Assembly (NCBI RefSeq): GCF_001494595.1
Contig: NZ_LN929908.1
Span: forward strand, 2,021,716-2,085,715
Direction of reading: 5' to 3'
DNA from: Mycobacterium sp. M26
GTDB taxonomy: Bacteria > Actinomycetota > Actinomycetes > Mycobacteriales > Mycobacteriaceae
DNA length: 64,000 nt
Position 1 is the first letter of the stretch; the number at the start of each line of letters is the position of its first letter. The notes beneath the pieces were generated by a model. That model had not been told where the DNA came from. It saw only the letters and a list, made by a program, of their open reading frames with translations, and did no database searches. The position numbers were made by a program, and so were the translations under genes. This document shows, piece by piece, positions 43,999 through 52,746 of this stretch.

Positions 43999-44499
43999 CT
44001 ATCCCCGCACGTCGGCCGAACCCTCGGATAGTCCCACCAGATGAGGCTGGGCCATCAGCCGATCGAGAAACGCCACATGGCCCTTGAGCAGCTTGCGGCG
44101 CGCCGAGGCGACCGGCAGCCACGCCACCCGGTCGAGTTCGGGGAACTCCTGCAGCCGTCCCGACCCTTTCGGCCACTCCATGCTGAAGGTGTTGCTGCGG
44201 GCCGCGGTGACATCCAGATCGGCGCCGACGGCGAACACGGTGAGCACCTTGCCGCTCGGCTGCTTGACCGGGTCGAAGGCGATCGGCTCGCCGGCGGGCA
44301 GTGCCATGCCGAGTTCCTCGGCGAACTCCCGTCCGGCGGCGATCCACGGATCCTCGTCCGGCTCGTACTCGCCCTTGGGGATCGACCAGGCGCCGTCGTC
44401 CTTACGGGCCCAGAACGGTCCACCGGGATGGCCGATGAGCACCTCGACGACACCGTCGCAGACCCGGTAGAGCAGCACCCCGGCACTGAACTTCGGCAC
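43999..44499 (-). CDS. Nudix hydrolase
   Basis: Protein of 166 aa with a perfect Nudix box at residues 43-65 (G-x5-E-x7-R-E-x2-E-E-x-G-x), beginning GEYEPDED and ending REFAEELGM. The N-terminus SAGVLLYR and VLIGHPGGPFW resemble the NTP-PPase/diadenosine-polyphosphate branch common in actinobacteria. It hydrolyses a nucleoside diphosphate linked to another moiety, with Mg. The gene lies between the LLM gene and malQ, all leftward but with 9-10-base gaps. Confidence 0.93.
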   Translation of the reverse strand: MPKFSAGVLLYRVCDGVVEVLIGHPGGPFWARKDDGAWSIPKGEYEPDEDPWIAAGREFAEELGMALPAGEPIAFDPVKQPSGKVLTVFAVGADLDVTAARSNTFSMEWPKGSGRLQEFPELDRVAWLPVASARRKLLKGHVAFLDRLMAQPHLVGLSEGSADVRG

Positions 44500-44508
44500 C
44501 TGGCAACA

Positions 44509-46656
44509 CTAGTCTGCGACCGGCTCGATCGAATGCCGCAGGGCATCGGCCAGCGCCGCCGCCCGGGGATCGGCCAGCACGTCCTCCAGCAGCAGGGGGG
44601 TACCGTCCGGCCCGGTCAGCGGGACCCGCCAGTTCGGATACTCGTTGGTGGTGCCGGGCTGGTTCTGGGTGCGCCGGTCGCCGACCGCGTCGGTCAGCGC
44701 CAGGGCCAGCAGCCGCGACGGGGTCCGGCCGAGATAGCTGTACAGCCCGCTGATGACGTCCTGCTCGTCGGGCTCGGGGCCGAGCAGCCCGACCCGGCGC
44801 AGTTCGGCCAGCCACGCCGCCTGTTCGGCACGGTCGTCGGCGAGCTCGTCCTCGGCGGGCCGGGTGAGCAGACCCAGCGCGTCGCGCAACCGGACATGTT
44901 CTCCGGCAAGGTAACCCGGAGTGGGGGGCAGGTCATGGGTGGTGACGGAGGACAGGCACAGCTCGCGCCAGCGTTCCGCAGGCAGCGGCCCGCCGCCGCC
45001 GTCACGATCCAGCTCGAACCACAGGATCGAGGTGCCCAGGATGCCGCGGGCGGACAGGTAGTCGCGCACCCACGGCTCGACGGTGCCGAGGTCCTCACCG
45101 ACGATCACCGCCCCGGCCCGGTACGCCTCCAGCGCTACGATGCCGATCATCGCGTCGTGGTTGTAGCGGACGTAGGTGCCCTCGGTGGGCGGGACACCCT
45201 GCGGGATCCACCACAGCCGGAACAGTCCGATGATGTGGTCGATGCGTACCCCGCCGGCATGCCGCAGAATCCCCTCGATGAGTGCCCGGAAGGGTTGGTA
45301 GCCAAGCTCTTCGAGACGATCCGGCCGCCACGGCGGCTGCGACCAGTTCTGGCCGAGCTGGTTGAACTCGTCCGGCGGGGCGCCTGCCGTGGCGCCGAGG
45401 GCCAGGACGTCCTGCAACGACCAGGCGTCGGCGCCGTCGGGATGTACGCCGACCGCCAGGTCGTGCATGATGCCCAGCGGCATGCCGGTGCGCACCGCCT
45501 GCGACTGTGCGACGGCCAGCTGCTCGTCAAGCTGCCATTGCAGCCAGCGGTGGAAATCGACTGCGCGGCCGTGCCGTTCGACGAACTCGGCGACCTCGGG
45601 GCAGGCCGGATGCTGCAGACCCGCCGGCCAGCGATGCCAGTTGCCGCCGTGTTTCTCGGCCAACGCACACCACGTCGCGAAGTTGTCCAGGGCCTGGCCT
45701 TCACGTTGTTTGTAGGCTGCGAAGGCGAGCTCGCGGCCGGCCGACCGGGGCACCCGGTAGACCAGCTTCAGTGCCTCCCGTTTGGCCGCCCACACCGCAT
45801 CACGGTCAATCCCGTCGAAGTTGGCGGTCCGCCGCTGGATGGACTCCCGCAGTTTCCACACCCGGCTGCGCTTGGGCAGGTAGGCGAACTCGGGGATGTT
45901 CTCGACGCGCAGATACAGCGGATTGGCGAACCGGCGCGACGTCGGCAGGTAGGGCGAGGGTTCCATCGGAGCGGTGGGTGCGGCCGCGTGCAGCGGGTTG
46001 ACCAGCACGTAGCCCGCTCCGTGGCGGGCGCCCGCCCACACCGCGAGATCGGTCAGATCCGCCAGATCGCCGATGCCCCAGGAGTTTTTCGACCGCACGC
46101 TGTAGAGCTGGGTGGCCAGCCCCCAGGTGCGCCGTGCGCCCAGCCGCGGCGGCAACCCCAGCCAGGCCGGGGTGATGATCAGCGGTGTGCTGGTCTCCTG
46201 CCCGCCCGAGCGCAGGTGCACGCGGTGGTAGCCCAGCGGGAGATCGGCAGGCAGGACGAACGTCGCCTCGCCGATCAGCCGGCCGTCCAGATCGTACGGC
46301 GGGGTGAAGTTGTCGGCCTGTCGGACCCCGGACCGCACGGTCCCGTCCTCCAGACGGACCCAGACGTGGGCGGGGTCACCGTGGCTGACGTGCACCCAGA
46401 ACGACGTCTCGGCGTCGGCGCGGCCCACGATCGTGGGCGGCAGAGCCCGCGACCAGTACCGCCTGTCCTGGTCGGAAAGTGCTGCCGCACAGCTTTCTTC
46501 GGTACTCGCATCGACACCGAGGGCCGCCAGTACCGCCACCAGGGTGGCCCGCTGGACCGGGACGTAGCGCCCGGTCCAGTCGTAGTAGTCGGTGGCCACA
46601 CCGAACCGGTGGGCCAGTTCGGACAGCGACGCGTCCAGCTGTGTCATGGATGCCAT
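44509..46656 (-). CDS. malQ: 4-alpha-glucanotransferase
   Basis: GH77 amylomaltase of 715 aa. Catalytic nucleophile Asp in GVRIDHIIGLFRLWW, acid/base Glu in IVGEDLGTVEP, and a third acid in TTHDLPPTPGY. It has the long N-terminal extension (about 140 residues before RTWGLATQLYSVRS) typical of actinobacterial MalQ. It transfers alpha-1,4-glucan chains in glycogen/maltodextrin metabolism. An in-frame ATG at 46647 has AAGGAAG 9 bases upstream and may be the true start in place of 46656, where the same sequence abuts the codon. Confidence 0.96.
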   Translation of the reverse strand: MASMTQLDASLSELAHRFGVATDYYDWTGRYVPVQRATLVAVLAALGVDASTEESCAAALSDQDRRYWSRALPPTIVGRADAETSFWVHVSHGDPAHVWVRLEDGTVRSGVRQADNFTPPYDLDGRLIGEATFVLPADLPLGYHRVHLRSGGQETSTPLIITPAWLGLPPRLGARRTWGLATQLYSVRSKNSWGIGDLADLTDLAVWAGARHGAGYVLVNPLHAAAPTAPMEPSPYLPTSRRFANPLYLRVENIPEFAYLPKRSRVWKLRESIQRRTANFDGIDRDAVWAAKREALKLVYRVPRSAGRELAFAAYKQREGQALDNFATWCALAEKHGGNWHRWPAGLQHPACPEVAEFVERHGRAVDFHRWLQWQLDEQLAVAQSQAVRTGMPLGIMHDLAVGVHPDGADAWSLQDVLALGATAGAPPDEFNQLGQNWSQPPWRPDRLEELGYQPFRALIEGILRHAGGVRIDHIIGLFRLWWIPQGVPPTEGTYVRYNHDAMIGIVALEAYRAGAVIVGEDLGTVEPWVRDYLSARGILGTSILWFELDRDGGGGPLPAERWRELCLSSVTTHDLPPTPGYLAGEHVRLRDALGLLTRPAEDELADDRAEQAAWLAELRRVGLLGPEPDEQDVISGLYSYLGRTPSRLLALALTDAVGDRRTQNQPGTTNEYPNWRVPLTGPDGTPLLLEDVLADPRAAALADALRHSIEPVAD

Positions 46657-46710
46657 CTTCCTTGGTTACCCGCGATCGCGTGCAGTACAGCGGATCACCC
46701 GCACCTGCGG

Positions 46711-46716
46711 TACCGT
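46711..46716 (+). promoter_or_regulatory. Possible -10 element for a leaderless transcript
   Basis: TACCGT fits the mycobacterial TAnnnT -10 consensus and ends 8 bases before the GTG start of the MFS gene at 46725, while no Shine-Dalgarno sequence is seen. Leaderless GTG starts are common in mycobacteria. No good -35 is visible. Confidence 0.35.
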
Positions 46717-46724
46717 CGCGCCAC

Positions 46725-47915
46725 GTGAGCAGCCAAGAACCGGACATCCGCGATCGGCGGTCGCGGGTCGCGGTCGCGGCGTTGTTCCTCACCAACGGCG
46801 CACTCTTCGCCAACCTGCTGCCGCGCTATCCGGAGATCAAGTCCGACCTTGCGCTGAGCAACACCGTCTTCGGTCTCGCGGTGGCGGCGTTCTCGGCCGG
46901 CGCGCTGCTCACCGGTCCGGCCGCCCCGACGCTGATCCGGCGGTTCCGCTCGTCGGTGGTCGCGGTGGCGGGCAGTGTGCTGCTCGCGGCGTTCGTCCTG
47001 GCTGCCGGGCTGGCACCGTCGGGTGTGCTGCTGGCGGCGGCACTGTTCTGCGCCGGGGCGGCGGATTCGGTGGTCGATGTGGCGCAGAACGTGCACGGGC
47101 TGCGGGTACAGCGCAATTACGGCCGGTTCATCATCAACTCGCTGCACGCGGTGTGGTCGATGGGCGCGGTGCTGGGCGGACTGATGGGCGCCGGCGCGAT
47201 CTATCTGCACATCCCGCGGACGGTCCAGCTGTCGGTCTCCGGCGTGCTGTTGAGCGTGACATGTCTGGTGAGTTACCGCTTCCTGCTGCCGGGCCACGAC
47301 CACGCGGCCGCGGAGGCCGATACCTCGTCCACCTCGGCGGGCTCGCGGCGATCGGTGTACCTGGTGCTGGCCGCGCTGGTGGGGATCGCGATCGCCGGGT
47401 CGGTGATCGAGGACGCCGGTAACTCGTGGGCGTCGCTCTATCTGCGCGATTCGCTGGGCGCCCCGGCCGCCCTGGCCGCCTTGGGATTCGTGGCTGTCGT
47501 CGGTTTCCAGTTCGTCGGGCGGCTGCTCGGTGACCGGATGGTGGACCGGTTCGGGCAGCGGGCGGTGGTGCGTTCCGGTGGTGTGCTGATCGCCGTCGGG
47601 ATGGGTGTCGCACTGGCGTTCCCGACGGTGCCCGGCACGATCGTCGGGTTCGCCGCCGCGGGATTCGGCTCGGCCACTCTGGTGCCGGCCGCCTTCCACG
47701 CCGCCGACGAGGTGCCGGGGCTGCGGGCGGGCACCGGGGTGACGGTGCTGAGCTGGCTGATGCGGGTGGGCTTTCTGACCGCGCCGATCGTGGTGGGGGC
47801 GATCGCCGATGCGGCCAGCCTGCGAGCGGGCCTGCTGATCGTGCCGGTGGCCGGTGTCGCGGCCGTCCTGCTGGCCCGGGTGCTCAGCCCGCGGATCCGC
47901 TCAGTTCGATCGTGA
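46725..47915 (+). CDS. MFS transporter
   Basis: Membrane carrier of 396 aa with about 12 hydrophobic helices. The first TM follows RRSRVAVAALFLTNGALFANLLPRY (split by a loop). Motif-A-like segments are weak (GDRMVDRFGQRAVV in the second half). It resembles the sugar/fucose or efflux-type MFS proteins of actinobacteria (FucP/YbjJ-like), with conserved D-V-A-Q-N-V-H in the middle. GTG 46725 was chosen because the open frame upstream lacks protein-like features and lies over malQ. Substrate unknown. Divergent from malQ. Confidence 0.85.
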   Translation: MSSQEPDIRDRRSRVAVAALFLTNGALFANLLPRYPEIKSDLALSNTVFGLAVAAFSAGALLTGPAAPTLIRRFRSSVVAVAGSVLLAAFVLAAGLAPSGVLLAAALFCAGAADSVVDVAQNVHGLRVQRNYGRFIINSLHAVWSMGAVLGGLMGAGAIYLHIPRTVQLSVSGVLLSVTCLVSYRFLLPGHDHAAAEADTSSTSAGSRRSVYLVLAALVGIAIAGSVIEDAGNSWASLYLRDSLGAPAALAALGFVAVVGFQFVGRLLGDRMVDRFGQRAVVRSGGVLIAVGMGVALAFPTVPGTIVGFAAAGFGSATLVPAAFHAADEVPGLRAGTGVTVLSWLMRVGFLTAPIVVGAIADAASLRAGLLIVPVAGVAAVLLARVLSPRIRSVRS

Positions 47916-48210
47916 GCACACCGGCGATGATCAGCGCGATGCCGCCGATCATCACCGGGGTCAGCGGCTCGCCGAAGATCGCGCGGGCGATCACCGCGAC
48001 CAGCGCGACCCCGGCCGCCGACCAGACCCCGTAGGCGATGCCGACCGGCATACCCTGCGCCAGCGTGAGCGCCAGCAACGTGAACGCCACCACATAGCCC
48101 GACACCACCGGGACGATCCACTTCCGGTTGCGGAAACCATTGGAGGCGCGCAGCGACAGCGTGGCGAACACCTCCACCAGAATCGCGCCGGCCAGCGTCA
48201 GCCACATCAT
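47884..48210 (-). CDS. Small multidrug resistance (SMR/EmrE-like) protein, second subunit of a pair
   Basis: Protein of 108 aa with four TM helices. The conserved Glu is in LVEVFATLSLR (Glu13), GMPVGIAYGVWSAAG lies in TM3, and GIALIIAGVLTIEL is TM4. Start ATG 48210 forms ATGA with the stop of another SMR gene. Adjacent, coupled SMR genes such as EbrAB or YkkCD usually make antiparallel heterodimers for drug/H+ exchange or guanidinium-type export. The C-terminus overlaps the convergent MFS gene by 32 bases. Confidence 0.92.
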   Translation of the reverse strand: MMWLTLAGAILVEVFATLSLRASNGFRNRKWIVPVVSGYVVAFTLLALTLAQGMPVGIAYGVWSAAGVALVAVIARAIFGEPLTPVMIGGIALIIAGVLTIELSGSAG

Positions 48211-48545
48211 GAGCTGCGGTCCCCGGAGTGCCGGGACCCGAGTTCCACCATCAACACCCCGGCGATGATCAGGGCGATCCCGGCGATGATCGGCGTGGTG
48301 AACGGGTCGTCGAAGATCACCGTCCCCAGCGCGGCGGTGATGGCGGTGCCCAACGCACCCCAGATGCCGTAGGCCACCCCGACCGGCATGCCGGCCCGCA
48401 ACACCATGGTGAGGAAGAAGAACGAGGCGATGTAGCCCGACACCACGACGATCAGCCAGGCGGATTGGTCGAGGGAAGCGCGCAGCGACAGGGTTGCGGT
48501 GACCTCGGTGCTGATGGCCCCCAACAGCAGACCCCACTTCCGCAC
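48207..48545 (-). CDS. Small multidrug resistance (SMR/EmrE-like) protein, first subunit of a pair
   Basis: Protein of 112 aa with four TM helices. Conserved Glu in ISTEVTATLSLRA, GMPVGVAYGIWGALG in TM3, and GIALIIAGVLMVEL in TM4. GTG 48545 was chosen because GGAGG (48558-48554) is 8 bases upstream and the protein then starts like other SMRs. A GTG three codons earlier lies inside the ribosome site. It is coupled to the second SMR gene by ATGA. Its hydrophilic tail SRHSGDRSS is absent from the partner. Confidence 0.9.
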   Translation of the reverse strand: MRKWGLLLGAISTEVTATLSLRASLDQSAWLIVVVSGYIASFFFLTMVLRAGMPVGVAYGIWGALGTAITAALGTVIFDDPFTTPIIAGIALIIAGVLMVELGSRHSGDRSS

Positions 48546-48688
48546 CCGCGGCACCTCCGTTGGCCACTCCGCGCCAATCCGAGAGTGATCAGCCCGGCCA
48601 GGATATCGGTCATGTGAGCAGCCCTACGCCCCGCACAGCGGCCACGGCCATTACCCGTCGGTAACGTGGACAGGTGGTGAGGAGAACG

Positions 48689-50218
48689 ATGACAGCGAAT
48701 GTGGTGCAGACCGGGTACGGACCGGTCCGGGGCAGTGATGACGGCCGGGTGCGGACCTGGAAGGGGATTCGCTACGCCGCGGCTCCGGTCGGCGACCTGC
48801 GCTGGCGCGCCCCGCAGCCACCCCAGCCGTGGACCGAGGTCCACGACGCCACGACGTTCGGCCCGGTCAGCCCGCAGCCGCGCAGCCCGATCCCGATGGG
48901 GCTGGGTACCCGCGCCGACGAGGACTGCCTGTTCCTCAACATCTGGGCACCCTCCGATTCAGCCGACGACTCGTCAGGTGATCCCAAACCGGTCATGGTC
49001 TGGGTGCACGGTGGGGCCTACATCTTCGGCTCCGGCAGTCAGCCGCTCTACGACGGCACCACCCTGGCGGCTGACTCCGACGTCGTCGTGGTGACCATCA
49101 ACTACCGGCTCGGCGCACTGGGGTTCGTCGACTTCTCGTCATTCGACCCGAGCTTCGACAGCAACGTCGCATTGCGCGATGTGCTGGCCGCGTTGCGCTG
49201 GGTGCGCGACAACATCGCCGGGTTCGGCGGCGACCCGGAGCGGGTCACGCTGTTCGGTGAATCGGCAGGTGCCGGGATCGTCACGACGCTGCTGACGGTG
49301 CCGCAGGCCGCCGGCCTGTTCTCCCGGGCGATCGCCCAGAGCTCGCCCGCCACCTCGGTGTACGACAGCAGCCGCGCCCGCGCGGTGGCTCAGCTCGTGC
49401 TCGACCGGCTCGGTATGACCGCGCAGGAGGCCCACCGCGCACCGGTGCAGGCACTGGTCGATGCCTCGGCACATGTCTTCGACCACGTCCCGACGGCCAC
49501 CCCGGGCCGGCTGGCCTTCGCCCCGACCGTTGACGGCGACCTGGTCCCGGACTATCCGGTGACCCTGGCCCGGGCCGGCAAGACGCACCCGGTCCCGCTG
49601 CTGATCGGCACCAACAAGGACGAGGCCGCCCTGTTCCGGTTCATGCGCTCACCGCTGATGCCGATCGCCCCCAAGGCCATTCGCACCATGTTCGAGGAGA
49701 TCGCCGACGACCAGCCAGGGTTGCAGATCCCCACCGAGGAGCAGATCGGCGCGGCCTACCGGGCCCGCCGCGCCCGCACCCGCAGCCTGGGTGTGGCCAG
49801 CGATGTCGGCTTCCGGATGCCCACGGTCTGGTTCGCTGAGGGCCACAGCGAGGTCGCGGGGGTGTACCTGTACCGATTCGATTGGGCGACACCGATTTTC
49901 AAGCTGATCCGGCTGGGCGCGGCGCATGCCACCGAGCTGATTTACGTATGGGGCAACCTGGTGTCGGGTTCGCGCGACGTGACCTTCAAACTCGGCGGCC
50001 TCAAGACGGGGGAGGCGCTCTCCCAGCGGATGCGGGCCCGCTGGGCCAGCTTCGCCGCCACCGCCGAACCGGCAGGCCCGCCCGGTGAGCCGCACTGGGC
50101 GCCGTTTCGCACCGACGGCCGTTGCACGCTGGTGATCGACGCCGTCGACCGGGTGGTCGACGACCTCGACGGCACCATTCGCGCGGCCTGGGGGGATCAG
50201 GTCCTCAGCTTCCGCTGA
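48689..50218 (+). CDS. Type B carboxylesterase (alpha/beta-hydrolase)
   Basis: Protein of 509 aa of the cholinesterase/pNB-esterase family. Oxyanion segment HGGAYIFGSG (His107), nucleophile Ser192 in LFGESAGAG, family signature EDCLFLNIW, and late AAHATELIYVWG containing the catalytic His. There is no signal peptide, so it is cytosolic. AGGAG (48680-48684) precedes ATG 48689; a GTG 15 bases further upstream is less likely. It hydrolyses carboxylic esters; substrate unknown. Confidence 0.94.
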   Translation: MTANVVQTGYGPVRGSDDGRVRTWKGIRYAAAPVGDLRWRAPQPPQPWTEVHDATTFGPVSPQPRSPIPMGLGTRADEDCLFLNIWAPSDSADDSSGDPKPVMVWVHGGAYIFGSGSQPLYDGTTLAADSDVVVVTINYRLGALGFVDFSSFDPSFDSNVALRDVLAALRWVRDNIAGFGGDPERVTLFGESAGAGIVTTLLTVPQAAGLFSRAIAQSSPATSVYDSSRARAVAQLVLDRLGMTAQEAHRAPVQALVDASAHVFDHVPTATPGRLAFAPTVDGDLVPDYPVTLARAGKTHPVPLLIGTNKDEAALFRFMRSPLMPIAPKAIRTMFEEIADDQPGLQIPTEEQIGAAYRARRARTRSLGVASDVGFRMPTVWFAEGHSEVAGVYLYRFDWATPIFKLIRLGAAHATELIYVWGNLVSGSRDVTFKLGGLKTGEALSQRMRARWASFAATAEPAGPPGEPHWAPFRTDGRCTLVIDAVDRVVDDLDGTIRAAWGDQVLSFR

Positions 50219-50235
50219 CGGCGGGAAAACTCCCC

Positions 50236-50253
50236 GTTGACGCCGGCGTCAAC
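50236..50253. promoter_or_regulatory. Perfect 18-bp palindrome upstream of membrane-protein gene
   Basis: GTTGACGCCGGCGTCAAC is fully self-complementary. It sits between the esterase stop (50218) and the GTG start at 50290, and is followed by TACAGT (50257-50262), a TAnnnT -10 candidate. It is thus placed where a dimeric regulator would control the downstream gene. The regulator is not identifiable. Confidence 0.6.
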
Positions 50254-50289
50254 CATTACAGTGGGCCCACGACCGGAGGGGGGCCAGCC

Positions 50290-51309
50290 GTGACGACCAC
50301 AGCCGAGCCTGGCACCAGATCCCGTTCCTTGAGTGCGCCGGCCTTCGGCGTGATCGTCCTGCTGCTGTTCGGCTTCGCCTTCAGCGAGGAGATGGTCACC
50401 GCCGTCCTGGAAGCCTTCGGCCGTGATGACTCCGCCGCGCCGATCATCGTGATCGCGGTGGATGCCGTGATCCTGCTGCTGGTCGGTGTCCTCAAACGGA
50501 TCGTCGACCGGATCGACGGGGGCGGGCCGGGGCTCAAACGGATCGTCGACCGGATCGACGGGGGCGGGCTGGGGCTGTGGGGCTGGTGGTGGACCGGGGC
50601 GGTGACCATCCTGGCGTGCGATCTGCTGCTCAGCCTGATGGGCGCCCACCCGCCGGTGTGGGCGGACCAACTCCTCGCGGTGCTGCTGGCCGTGGCCATG
50701 GGGCTGGTGTTGGTGTCCTCGCTGAACGCCGACCCGCTGACTCTGGTCAGCGCACGCAAACGCGCCGAGATGCCGCTGGACTGGCAGCGGGTCCGTGCCG
50801 TGGTTCCGCTGGTGATCGGCAGTTACGCCGCCTATGCGGGTGCGGCGCTGTGGTGGGACGCCCGCAGCATCGACGTGATGCGTGAACTCGACCCCGCCAT
50901 TGCCGCGGAAATCCCGAACATCCCAGTCAGCCTGCGGGGCCAGTTCTTCGTGTTCTCCTGCTGGGGGGCGGTGAGCCCGCGCTACTTCGACCAGATGGCG
51001 TACGTGATTCCGATGCTGCTGATCACCCTGGGCATCGAGGCGGGATTCTTCCGCCGCCACCTGCGCGACCCGATCCAGCGGGTGTCGACCGGTGTGGTGG
51101 TCATGGTGATGTCGCTCGGCCTGGTCGGCGCCCTCTCGACGCTGCCCTGGGAGGGCCTGGGCTGCGGCCAGGTGCTGTCCAAGTGGCACGAGTACATCGT
51201 GTTCGTCCTGACCCTGCAGGCCGTCTTCATGGGACTGGCCACGCTGGTCTGGCAGCTGCTGGTCGCACTTCCCGACGCCAGGCCGGGTCCGGCGGACGAC
51301 GCCGGATAA
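50290..51309 (+). CDS. Multi-pass membrane protein of unknown function with internal tandem duplication
   Basis: Protein of 339 aa with about seven hydrophobic segments and a His-free core; no family recognised. GTG 50290 was chosen because GGAGGG lies about 9 bases upstream and the first TM (SAPAFGVIVLLLFGFAF) follows soon after. Residues about 68-95 are a perfect-register duplication, LKRIVDRIDGGG(P/L)G twice, in a cytosolic-type basic loop. The region WGAVSPRYFDQMAYVIPMLL is conserved-looking. It precedes a sterol-desaturase-type gene by 22 bases. Confidence 0.8.
   Translation: MTTTAEPGTRSRSLSAPAFGVIVLLLFGFAFSEEMVTAVLEAFGRDDSAAPIIVIAVDAVILLLVGVLKRIVDRIDGGGPGLKRIVDRIDGGGLGLWGWWWTGAVTILACDLLLSLMGAHPPVWADQLLAVLLAVAMGLVLVSSLNADPLTLVSARKRAEMPLDWQRVRAVVPLVIGSYAAYAGAALWWDARSIDVMRELDPAIAAEIPNIPVSLRGQFFVFSCWGAVSPRYFDQMAYVIPMLLITLGIEAGFFRRHLRDPIQRVSTGVVVMVMSLGLVGALSTLPWEGLGCGQVLSKWHEYIVFVLTLQAVFMGLATLVWQLLVALPDARPGPADDAG
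50491..50574 (+). repeat. 42-bp in-frame tandem duplication
   Basis: Units 50491-50532 and 50533-50574 differ at one base (c/t in the Pro/Leu codon). Fourteen codons are duplicated exactly in frame, so the protein gains 14 residues without disruption. The near-identity of the DNA points to a recent slippage or unequal-crossover event. Confidence 0.97.
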
Positions 51310-51331
51310 ACTCGCGCCAGGAGGTGTCAGG

Positions 51332-52234
51332 GTGGACCGAATCGGGGAGTGGTTGTCCGTTCTCCCACCGCAGATGCGCGAACCCGTGTTGTTCGCGATC
51401 CCATTCTTTCTGCTGCTGCTGACCATCGAGTGGACCGCGGCACGCAAGCTCGAGCGGCTCGAGAACGCGGCCGAACCGGGACGCCCGGGAGCCGGCGCGT
51501 ACCTGACCCGAGACGCCTGGACGTCGATCTCGATGGGGCTGGTATCGGTGGCGACAATGGGCGCCTGGAAGTTCCTGGCCCTCATCGGCTACGCCGCGCT
51601 GTACACCTACGTCGCGCCGTGGCACCTGTCGCCGAGCAAGTGGTACACCTGGGTGATCGCGATCGTCGGGGTGGACATCCTCTATTACGCCTACCACCGC
51701 ATCGCGCACCGGGTGCGGCTGATCTGGGCCACCCATCAGGCCCACCACTCGTCCACGTACTACAACTTCGCCACCGCGCTGCGTCAGAAGTGGAACAACA
51801 GCGGCGAGATCATCATGTGGACTCCGTTGCCGCTGTTGGGCGTTCCGCCGTGGATGGTGTTCACCGGCTTCTCGATCAGCCTGATCTACCAGTTCTGGAT
51901 CCACACCGAACGGATCGGCACCCTGCCTGCGCCCATCGAGTTCATCTTCAACACCCCGTCGCACCACCGGGTGCACCATGGGATGGACCCGGAATACCTG
52001 GACAAGAACTACGGCGGCATCCTGATCATCTGGGACCGGCTGTTCGGCACGTTCCAGCCCGAAACCTTCCGCCCGCACTACGGGTTGACCAAACCGGTGA
52101 ACACCTACAACCTGTGGACCCTGCAGACCCGCGAATACGTGGCGATCGCCCACGACGTCCGGGCCGCCACCCGCTGGCGCGACCGGCTCGGGTACCTGTT
52201 CGGGCCGCCCGGGTGGGAACCCGCCCGCGGATAG
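51332..52234 (+). CDS. Sterol desaturase / fatty acid hydroxylase-family membrane protein
   Basis: Protein of 300 aa with the diiron histidine clusters of the family: HRIAHRV, HQAHHSS, FWIHTERIG and HHRVHHG. Four hydrophobic stretches surround them. GTG 51332 has AGGAGG about 9 bases upstream. Members hydroxylate or desaturate sterols, carotenoids or fatty acids at the membrane, using O2. It follows the unknown membrane protein closely (22 bases) and may be co-transcribed with it. Confidence 0.93.
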   Translation: MDRIGEWLSVLPPQMREPVLFAIPFFLLLLTIEWTAARKLERLENAAEPGRPGAGAYLTRDAWTSISMGLVSVATMGAWKFLALIGYAALYTYVAPWHLSPSKWYTWVIAIVGVDILYYAYHRIAHRVRLIWATHQAHHSSTYYNFATALRQKWNNSGEIIMWTPLPLLGVPPWMVFTGFSISLIYQFWIHTERIGTLPAPIEFIFNTPSHHRVHHGMDPEYLDKNYGGILIIWDRLFGTFQPETFRPHYGLTKPVNTYNLWTLQTREYVAIAHDVRAATRWRDRLGYLFGPPGWEPARG

Positions 52235-52258
52235 CCGCCGTCATCGAGGATGGAGCCC

Positions 52259-52741
52259 ATGGAGGTCAAGGAAGTCCTGCTGCCCGGTGTCGGCCTGCGC
52301 TATGAGTTCGACAATCACGACGGTGCCCGGATCGGGGTGATCGCCCGTCGCTCAGGCGATTTCGAGGTTGTGGTCTACGCGGCCGATGATCCGGATCAGG
52401 CCCGACCGGTGTTCCGGCTGACCGAGGAGGAAGCCGAGGCGCTGGCCCAGATTCTGGGCGCCCCGCGCCTGGTGGAACGCTTCGCCGACCTCACCAAGGA
52501 GGTGCCCGGCCTGGACGCCGGCCAGGTGGAGGTGAGTACCGGTTCGCCGTTCGTCGACCGGGCGCTCGGCGAGACCAAGGCACGTACCCGCACCGGCGCC
52601 TCGATCGTCGCCATCGTGCGGGACGACGACGTGCTGGCCTCACCCGGACCTGAGGAGGTGCTGCGCGCCGACGACGTCCTCGTCGTGATCGGCACCGAAG
52701 ACGGCATCGCGCGGGTGCGGCAGATCGTCGACCAGGGCTGA
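52259..52741 (+). CDS. Cation:proton antiporter regulatory subunit (KhtT-like, TrkA-C domain)
   Basis: Protein of 160 aa. The N-terminus EVKEVLLPGVGLRYEF is typical of KhtT-like gating subunits. The C-terminal half, GASIVAIVRDDDVLASPGP then LRADDVLVVIGT, is an RCK-C/TrkA-C ligand-binding domain. ATG 52259 is preferred since GAGG (52246-52249) is 9 bases upstream; ATG 52250 abuts that sequence. It is followed after 5 bases by the transporter itself. Together they should form a nucleotide- or ion-gated K+/H+ exchanger. Confidence 0.9.
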   Translation: MEVKEVLLPGVGLRYEFDNHDGARIGVIARRSGDFEVVVYAADDPDQARPVFRLTEEEAEALAQILGAPRLVERFADLTKEVPGLDAGQVEVSTGSPFVDRALGETKARTRTGASIVAIVRDDDVLASPGPEEVLRADDVLVVIGTEDGIARVRQIVDQG

Positions 52742-52746
52742 CCGGC

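Noticed and set aside
44041..46728. Rightward reading frame of 895 codons opposite Nudix and malQ
   Set aside because: It is a shadow of two clear genes with perfect Nudix and GH77 motifs.
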